DNA of 64,000 nucleotides. It comes from Kosakonia oryzae. GTDB lineage: Bacteria; Pseudomonadota; Gammaproteobacteria; Enterobacterales; Enterobacteriaceae. The translations under genes and the position numbers were made by a program. Shown one piece after another: positions 58,630 to 64,000 of the stretch. The stretch lies in NCBI RefSeq assembly GCF_001658025.2, contig NZ_CP014007.2, forward strand, positions 2,728,001 through 2,792,000, in the 5' to 3' direction. Positions within the stretch are counted from its first letter, which is position 1. Each line of letters opens with the position of its first letter. Below the pieces are notes generated by a model that was not told the DNA's origin, ran no database searches, and saw only the letters and a list, made by a program, of their open reading frames with translations.

Positions 58630-59713
58630 GCCCGTCAGTCTGTTAACGCCGCTTGCCAGAGATTTAGGGATCACTGAAGGCACTGCCGGCCAGGGAATGA
58701 CGATTTCGGGGGTCTTTGCCGTCGTGACAAGTCTTACCGTACGCAGGCTCGCTGGAGGGCTGAACCGTAAGTTTCTTTTACTGGCATTAACCGCCCTGAT
58801 GGGCATATCGGCCATGATCGTCGCTCTGGCGCCTAACTTTGCTGTCTATATGTTGGGCCGCGCGCTGATCGGTGTGGTGATTGGCGGCTTCTGGTCAATG
58901 TCTGTCGCCACAGCTGTAAGACTGGTACATATCAGCCACGTTCCGCGTGCGCTGGCCGTTTTCAATGGCGGAAATGCCTTGGCGACGGTAGTGGCCGCTC
59001 CACTTGGTAGCTATCTTACGGCTGTCATCAGCTGGCGAGGTGCATTTCTGTGCTTAGTGCCTGTAGCTATGGTCACGTTCGTCTGGCAATGGGTAAGCCT
59101 CCCCTCCATGGAAACTGGCAAGTCCCGTAATACTGGCTCAACCATTGCCTCGCTTTTACGGAAGAAAAATGTCGCAATGGGTATGTGCGCCGCCGGTATC
59201 TTTTTTATGGGGCAATTTACTCTTTTTACCTATGTCAGACCTTTCCTGGAGAATGTCACTAAAGTTAATTCAGGCGCAGTAACGCTGATATTGTTAATGA
59301 TTGGAATAGCAGGAGTCGTGGGAACGACGGCGATTGGGTTTGTGATCAAAAACCGCCTCTATCAGACACTCATTACAATACCGCTGGTTATGGCTTCAGT
59401 TGCAGTGATTCTTATCCCCATGGGTAACAACGTACTGGCAGTATGTGTTTTATTGGGGGTATGGGGTGTGCTGTCAACAGCTGCACCGGTAGGATGGTGG
59501 AGTTGGGTTGCTCATGCGACTGCATCTGATACTGAATCAGGTGGAGGTCTGATGGTTGCTACAGTCCAGTTTTCGATTGCGCTAGGTTCTACGTTGGGTG
59601 GGGTTTTGTTTGACCAGTTTGGTTTTCAGAGCACGTTCGGACTGAGCGCAGGGATACTTATCATCTCAGCAGTGTTGACTCGGTGGGCATCGAAGCAAAA
59701 AATAATGCGTTAA
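58628..59713 (+). CDS. NepI-like MFS exporter, N-terminally truncated (361 aa)
   Basis: The protein starts MPVSLLTPLARDLGITEGTA, which aligns with the internal MPVSLLTPMAQDLGISEG of E. coli NepI (396 residues), the purine-ribonucleoside exporter. Around 35 residues including most of the first membrane span are therefore missing. The rest is full length: GRALIGVVIGGFWSMSVATAVRL, YVRPFLENV and VPVGW-type segments are present. There is no good ribosome site before the ATG. It is probably inactive unless a new start functions. The break point coincides with the end of the alpha/beta-hydrolase fragment on the other strand. Confidence 0.7.
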   Translation: MPVSLLTPLARDLGITEGTAGQGMTISGVFAVVTSLTVRRLAGGLNRKFLLLALTALMGISAMIVALAPNFAVYMLGRALIGVVIGGFWSMSVATAVRLVHISHVPRALAVFNGGNALATVVAAPLGSYLTAVISWRGAFLCLVPVAMVTFVWQWVSLPSMETGKSRNTGSTIASLLRKKNVAMGMCAAGIFFMGQFTLFTYVRPFLENVTKVNSGAVTLILLMIGIAGVVGTTAIGFVIKNRLYQTLITIPLVMASVAVILIPMGNNVLAVCVLLGVWGVLSTAAPVGWWSWVAHATASDTESGGGLMVATVQFSIALGSTLGGVLFDQFGFQSTFGLSAGILIISAVLTRWASKQKIMR

Positions 59714-59753
59714 AACGTGAGATGCTGATGCAAACGTTTTTCAACAGCGGCTT

Positions 59754-59779
59754 GGGTGCAGCACTATCACGCTGCACCC
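59754..59779. terminator. stem-loop between NepI-like fragment and DUF2891 gene
   Basis: A 9-bp perfect stem GGGTGCAGC/GCTGCACCC with an 8-base loop lies 9 bases beyond the DUF2891 stop codon. No strong T tract follows on either strand, so termination efficiency is uncertain. Confidence 0.5.
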
Positions 59780-59788
59780 ACCTACCCT

Positions 59789-60784
59789 TTATTCCAGCGC
59801 CAGCAGCGCGAAACTGGCCAGCCAGTGGCCGCCGCTATAATGACTTCCCACCACATGTTCTACGCTTGCCGCAAGATGGCGTTTCACAGCATCGTTTAAC
59901 GCTTTTTGCCCGGCATGATTTTCCGGTAACGCCTTCGCGATATGTTTCATGCACCAGGCGCGGCTGAGATTTAGCCCGTCAAGATGGGCAATTTTCGGAT
60001 CGGTACGATCGCTGACTTCCGCCGGATTCATCAGCGCCGAAACCGACGCCACATCCGGTAAGAACGCATCGAACCAGGCCGGGAAATCGGCGGTGACTTT
60101 ACTCATTAACAGCGCTTCGGTCAGCGCACCCGAAATATACTCATCGCCGCCTGGCTCATAGTGCGCAGGATAATTGGTATCAGCCAGGTAATAGCGGTTT
60201 GCAGCATCCAGAATGGCCTGCTCAAGCGGCCGATCCGCAAGCGCGCGGGCGTAATCCAGCGCCAGTGCCAGCGCAAACGCCGTGTTGTAATGCGTGCCAA
60301 CACGGATGGGATACGTCAACTTGCTGAGATAATCCATCAGCCTGACGCGAATATCCTGGGTTAAAGGCTCCAGTACCTGATGCCAGCCTTGCGTCTGCGG
60401 CAGTGATGAGTGCTTCAGCTCCTGAGCCAGCGCCAGCAGCCAGCCGTAGCCATAAGGGCGCTCAAACGAGGCGCGGAACGGCGCGTTAAAATAGGCCACT
60501 TCCTGCGCAACCTTCTCTTGTGTCAGGTGCTCATCAAAAAGCGCGGTGATCTCCGATTTGCACGCCAGATCCGGGTAAAGACGCACGCAGCGCAGCAACA
60601 GCCAGTAACCGTGTACCGCGGAGTGCCAGTCAAAGCAGCCGTAAAAGATGGGATGCAGTTCTCGTGGCGGCAAGACATCACCATCATCATTAAGCAAATG
60701 CATAATGTGATTCGGGTATTCCTGACGTAAATAGGTTAACGGCATGCGGGCAAAGGCTTCTGCCTGATGTTGAGTTAATTGCAT
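59789..60784 (-). CDS. DUF2891 family protein (331 aa)
   Basis: An all-helical protein resembling alpha/alpha barrel enzymes: HPIFYGCFDWHSAVHGYWLLLR near residue 45, PYGYGWLLALAQEL and VGTHYNTAFALALALDYA, with the C-terminal GSHYSGGHWLASFALLAL. These match DUF2891, a family of unknown function. There is no signal peptide. It is the last gene of an operon with DUF979 and DUF969 membrane proteins, 26 bases after DUF979, so it may process a compound that those two transport. Confidence 0.88.
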   Translation of the reverse strand: MQLTQHQAEAFARMPLTYLRQEYPNHIMHLLNDDGDVLPPRELHPIFYGCFDWHSAVHGYWLLLRCVRLYPDLACKSEITALFDEHLTQEKVAQEVAYFNAPFRASFERPYGYGWLLALAQELKHSSLPQTQGWHQVLEPLTQDIRVRLMDYLSKLTYPIRVGTHYNTAFALALALDYARALADRPLEQAILDAANRYYLADTNYPAHYEPGGDEYISGALTEALLMSKVTADFPAWFDAFLPDVASVSALMNPAEVSDRTDPKIAHLDGLNLSRAWCMKHIAKALPENHAGQKALNDAVKRHLAASVEHVVGSHYSGGHWLASFALLALE

Positions 60785-60810
60785 AACTGCTCCTTAAGTC
60801 GTTGCCGCGC

Positions 60811-61797
60811 TTAGCGAAACACGAGGAAATACATTAAGAACACGTTAACCACCAGCAGGGTTAACGCCGTCGGGATCTGAATCTTAATCACCTGGTATTT
60901 ATCCTTCAGTTCCAGTAACGCGGCGGGGACGATATTAAAATTCGCCGCCATCGGCGTCATCAACGTGCCGCAATATCCTGCGTACATACCAATCGCCAGC
61001 AAGGGGGCCGGGTTGCCGTGATGCACATTAATCAGGAACGGCAAGGCGATACCGGCACTCAATACCGGAAAAGCAGCGAAGGCGTTGCCCATAATCATGG
61101 TGAAGAGCGCCATGCCAATGCAGTAAATCACCACCAGCATGAAACGGTTATCCGGGTTCACAAACAGGCTTACCACCTTTTGCACCGATTGGCCTGTATC
61201 AGCCACCACGAATACGCCGCCCAGCATGGCGAGCATTTGCGGAAGGATCACCGCCCAGCCAATCGTATCCACCAGGCGCCGGGACTGGCGAATAGCATGT
61301 AGCGGCGTTCCGCGCGTCAGCCACCAGCCCGTCAGGATCGCGGCGACGCAGGCGACGCATAAAGCAGCCAGCGTGAGTTGTTTCTGGTCGAGCAGATAAA
61401 CGCCGCCGACAGCAACGCCTTTCAGAAATAACGTCCCCACCACTGTTACTAACGGGATCATCAGCGCTGGCAAGAAAAGCCAGTTTTTCAAGCGATCCGA
61501 GGAGGCAATGCGCTCAGCCTCGGTAGACATTTTGTAATGCCCCTTTCCTACCAGGCCAAACCCAGCAAGCAGTGCGATGACAATAACGCCGCCGCCAATA
61601 ATTCGGTAGGCCAGCGATTTACCCAGTTCCTGAACCATCAGATCGCCGAACAGGAAAATCCCGCCGAACAAAAACCAGAACAGCGCCGTCGTAAAGCGCT
61701 TAGGATTGCCGCGATCCCGTAATGTCATGATTACCAGCAGCATCACGACAAAACCGATCAGGTAATAAACGCGGTTAATGGTCATCAACGTCATCAT
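60811..61797 (-). CDS. DUF979 family membrane protein (328 aa)
   Basis: A polytopic protein with about nine hydrophobic spans. Characteristic parts are YYLIGFVVMLLVIMTLRDRGNPKRF, GVFVVADTGQSVQKVVSLFV, IMGNAFAAFPVLSAGI and YAGYCGTLMTPMAANFNIVPAALLELKD. It matches DUF979, always paired with DUF969 and predicted to form a two-component transporter. ATG 61797 overlaps the DUF969 stop codon (ATGA) and has GGAG eight bases upstream. The substrate is unknown. Confidence 0.9.
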   Translation of the reverse strand: MMTLMTINRVYYLIGFVVMLLVIMTLRDRGNPKRFTTALFWFLFGGIFLFGDLMVQELGKSLAYRIIGGGVIVIALLAGFGLVGKGHYKMSTEAERIASSDRLKNWLFLPALMIPLVTVVGTLFLKGVAVGGVYLLDQKQLTLAALCVACVAAILTGWWLTRGTPLHAIRQSRRLVDTIGWAVILPQMLAMLGGVFVVADTGQSVQKVVSLFVNPDNRFMLVVIYCIGMALFTMIMGNAFAAFPVLSAGIALPFLINVHHGNPAPLLAIGMYAGYCGTLMTPMAANFNIVPAALLELKDKYQVIKIQIPTALTLLVVNVFLMYFLVFR

Positions 61798-62516
61798 TGA
61801 ACGATCTCCTGCGCGCCCTGCTCTGCTTTCCATGCCATCACGTCGCGACGGATGCTGGCATCCAGACGCAGCAAGCGCGTCATATGAATAATCAATGCCG
61901 AAAGCGCAGTGGGAATGGCCCATAAGCCGATATGCAGCGGTTCAATCCCTTCAATACCGTTTTCCTTCAGGAACGCATCGATCAGTAACACCGCGCCGAA
62001 GGCGATAAAGATATCTTCACCAAAGAAGACCGCAATGTTGTCGCACGCGGCAGCATGCGCTTTGATTTTGTCGCGGATATGCTGGGGTAATTCGCCGTAT
62101 TCATTCAACGCGGCCCCTTCGGCCATTGGCGCCAGCAGTGGACGAACCGTTTGCGCATGCCCGCCAAGCGACATCAAGCCCAGCGCCGCCGTTCCCTCAC
62201 GCGCGACAAAATAGAGCATCAAAATCCGTGCCGATGTCGCGCTGGCAATCTTTGCCACCCAGGCCTGCGCTCGCTCTTTCAGACCGTAATACTCCAGCAG
62301 TCCGATAACCGGCAGGATCAAAATAAAAGTGGCCAGCGAGCGGCTATTGACGAACTTTTCGCCAAAGGTTTCCAGCAGCGTCCCGAAATCCATTCCCACT
62401 AACAATCCGGTAGTCAACCCTGCAACAACGACCACCAACAGCGGGTTGAAGCGCAGTGCAAAACCAATAACCACTATCGGTATGCCGATAAGTGGCAGCA
62501 GTGTAGAACCGTCCAT
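61794..62516 (-). CDS. DUF969 family membrane protein (240 aa)
   Basis: Six or so hydrophobic spans with LPLIGIPIVVIGFALRFNPLLVVVVAG, the loop LLEYYGLKERAQAWVAK, LGGHAQTVRPLLAPMAEGAA and FFGEDIFIAFGAVLLID. It matches DUF969. Together with DUF979 it is thought to form a transporter; in other bacteria the pair lies next to pyroglutamate-processing genes. It is the first gene of the operon. The 253-bp region to the divergent regulator at 62770 contains its promoter. Confidence 0.9.
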   Translation of the reverse strand: MDGSTLLPLIGIPIVVIGFALRFNPLLVVVVAGLTTGLLVGMDFGTLLETFGEKFVNSRSLATFILILPVIGLLEYYGLKERAQAWVAKIASATSARILMLYFVAREGTAALGLMSLGGHAQTVRPLLAPMAEGAALNEYGELPQHIRDKIKAHAAACDNIAVFFGEDIFIAFGAVLLIDAFLKENGIEGIEPLHIGLWAIPTALSALIIHMTRLLRLDASIRRDVMAWKAEQGAQEIVQ

Positions 62517-62769
62517 AACGTTTACCCTATCTAAAGTGAGCGTTGCGCGCCGATGGCGATTTTTTTAATACTTCGTATTCAAACGAAGCGTGGTGCATTG
62601 CGGCGAGCGATGTTGTGTATTGCGACAGCCCTGCGGTGTTCACAGAACCGGTATGAAAAGCTATATCTGAACCGCAAAAATATGTAAACGATTTATCAAT
62701 AAAATGTTCTTATTTTATCGTTTTCAGTTTACATTTTTGGCTAAGAGTCACACTCCCGTAAGGAACGTT

Positions 62770-63318
62770 ATGAACTCAAAAAAGAGCGCCACATCAACAA
62801 CTAGCGACGATATTGCGGATGGCCGTATCGTCTCTTCACGCCATCTGGTTTCCGAACGCTGCGCTGAATTATCGGAGCTGGAATATGCATTGATCATGAC
62901 CAGCAACGCCTTCAACAAATGGATGGTGCGCTGTATGACCGCAGCAGGTGAACCTGATATGGGGGCTTTTGATGTCTCACTTCTGCATCATGTGAATCAT
63001 CGCAATCGTAAGAAAAAACTGGCAGATATCTGTTTTGTTCTGAACGTAGAAGATACGCATGTGGTGACCTACGCCCTGAAAAAGCTGATCAAAGCAGGCT
63101 ACGTGACGAGCGAAAAAGCCGGAAAGGAACTCTTTTTCTCCACGACCGATGAAGGAAAAGCGTTATGCATGAAATACCGCGATGTGCGTGAAGCCTGCCT
63201 GATCAGTATTCATGCGGAAAGCGGGATCCCGGGGCAATCCATTGGCGAAACGGCGCAGCTTTTACGCACCATCTCCTCCCTTTACGACACGGCCGCCCGC
63301 ACTGCCGCGTCGCTGTGA
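62770..63318 (+). CDS. MarR-like winged-helix transcriptional regulator (182 aa)
   Basis: A winged-helix protein with helix-turn-helix LADICFVLNVEDTHVVTYAL, then KKLIKAGYVTSEKAGKEL leading to the wing, framed by dimerisation helices (LSELEYALIMTSNAFNKWMV). It resembles MarR/HTH_27 regulators. ATG 62770 is preceded by AAGG and is favoured over a longer frame lacking a ribosome site. It is divergent from the DUF969 operon, so it is its probable regulator. It ends in a clear terminator. Confidence 0.88.
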   Translation: MNSKKSATSTTSDDIADGRIVSSRHLVSERCAELSELEYALIMTSNAFNKWMVRCMTAAGEPDMGAFDVSLLHHVNHRNRKKKLADICFVLNVEDTHVVTYALKKLIKAGYVTSEKAGKELFFSTTDEGKALCMKYRDVREACLISIHAESGIPGQSIGETAQLLRTISSLYDTAARTAASL

Positions 63319-63326
63319 AATTGCCC

Positions 63327-63354
63327 GCCTCTCCAGATGGAGAGGCCGTTTTCA
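63327..63354 (+). terminator. rho-independent terminator after the MarR-like gene
   Basis: Stem GCCTCTCC/GGAGAGGC with loop AGAT, then CGTTTTC. It lies between the convergent MarR-like and dehydrogenase genes. Confidence 0.82.
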
Positions 63355-64000
63355 GCGGTTTATCACCTGTGAGGTATCACCGGCGAAAAAGCGCACCACG
63401 TTATCGAAGGCCGTTTTGAAATATAACTCATAGCTGGCGGTTTCCACATAACCCAGATGCGGCGTACAGAGCACATTCGGCATTTCCAGGTAAGGGTTAT
63501 GCGTATCGTATACAGGCTCTTGTTCGTAGACATCCAGCGCGGCATATCCGGGGCGCCCCTGGCGCAGCGCGTGGTAAAGCGCGCCTCCGGCAACCAGTTC
63601 TGCGCGGCTGGTATTGACGAATAATGCATCCGTTTTCATCAGTGCGAGATCGGCGGAAGTAATATTGCCTTCCGTTTGCGCCACTAAACGTTGATGCACG
63701 GTAATCACATCAGAAGTTGCGAAAAACTGCTCGCGATTTTCCGGCACCCGCAACCCGGCGGCACGAGCCTCTTGCTGTGCGCGTTCACTTCCCCACACCT
63801 GAACCTGCATATCAAATGCCTGCGCATAGCTGGCAATTCGCTTACCGATTTTGCCGTATCCAAGGATCCCTAAAACCTGTTTATTCACCGCCGATCCGAT
63901 TTCCGTTTGCCAACGCCCCTCTTTCATGGCATTCACCGAAGAAACGAATTTTCTTCTGGATGCCATAATCAAGAGCCACGTTAATTCAGCGGGTGCCACC
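63352..64000 (-). CDS. D-2-hydroxyacid dehydrogenase, C-terminal part
   Basis: The frame is open to the window edge, so the N-terminus is missing. The visible part holds the NAD-binding domain: VLGILGYGKIGKRIASYAQA (GxGxxG), VITVHQRLVAQTEG, NTSRAELVAGGALYHAL with the catalytic Arg, and the final LCTPHLGYVETASYELYF with the catalytic His. The DVYEQEP motif is present. It belongs to the SerA/LdhA/Pdx-type family; the substrate is undetermined. The usual PHxG is seen as PHLG. Confidence 0.92.
   Translation of the reverse strand, partial: VAPAELTWLLIMASRRKFVSSVNAMKEGRWQTEIGSAVNKQVLGILGYGKIGKRIASYAQAFDMQVQVWGSERAQQEARAAGLRVPENREQFFATSDVITVHQRLVAQTEGNITSADLALMKTDALFVNTSRAELVAGGALYHALRQGRPGYAALDVYEQEPVYDTHNPYLEMPNVLCTPHLGYVETASYELYFKTAFDNVVRFFAGDTSQVINR

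Noticed and set aside
1-64000. tRNA, rRNA or CRISPR features
   Set aside because: No cloverleaf-type or rRNA-like sequence and no regularly spaced repeat array was seen on reading the window.

Overview
The window looks like chromosome from a member of the Enterobacteriaceae close to Kosakonia, Enterobacter or Klebsiella. The maeA-sra pair is arranged as in Escherichia coli and its proteins are nearly identical to the E. coli ones; codon use, Shine-Dalgarno sites and GC-rich hairpin terminators also fit. Most of the rest is accessory: catabolic cassettes, transporters and regulators that many enterics lack. I see no rRNA, tRNA, CRISPR array, prophage or intact insertion sequence. The genus is an inference.

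Layout. 0-4.4 kb: tail of an inorganic pyrophosphatase, an ABC-F ATPase preceded by a 27-codon leader and mutually exclusive RNA stems, then maeA and sra. 4.8-11.7 kb: an unusual one-strand cluster with a split GT4 glycosyltransferase, a GT2 glycosyltransferase, a HemN-like radical SAM enzyme fused to a duplicated domain, an MFS transporter, and a stand-alone copy of the duplicated domain. 11.7-14.4 kb: alginate lyase and an Aer-like chemoreceptor. 14.9-23.6 kb: a four-gene amino-acid ABC importer, a TauE/SafE permease, two MmgE/PrpD proteins and a GntR regulator, with a shared TTGTATAC element at two promoters. 23.7-26.6 kb: a BLUF-EAL photoreceptor next to a membrane diguanylate cyclase.

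26.7-30.4 kb: LysR/YciI, GNAT and a pyruvate-oxidase-type ThDP enzyme. 30.4-43.2 kb: an island with hydrolase, MFS, DoxX and amidohydrolase genes on one strand and YcaC-like hydrolase, two XapX proteins, a receiver, an 1850-residue kinase/ATPase/histidine kinase and a convergent FixJ-type regulator on the other; it appears to be a metabolic module with its own signalling system. 43.6-48 kb: a 55-residue secreted four-cysteine peptide, a GNAT-Nudix-methyltransferase operon, and a drug-efflux MFS/LysR pair. 48-53.7 kb: an MFS, HMG-CoA-lyase and CoA-transferase operon with a sigma-54-like promoter and a perfect inverted repeat, facing a PrpR-like activator.

53.8-59.7 kb: an endonuclease/phosphatase, a possible toxin and membrane immunity pair, an NTF2-like protein, and a decayed stretch with IS3-family debris, a hydrolase fragment and an N-terminally truncated NepI-like exporter. 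59.8-64 kb: a DUF969-DUF979-DUF2891 operon, a divergent winged-helix regulator and the C-terminal part of a D-2-hydroxyacid dehydrogenase.

The best candidates for something undescribed are the radical SAM/glycosyltransferase cluster, the ABC-F leader attenuator, the defensin-like small peptide, and the kinase-controlled hydrolase island.
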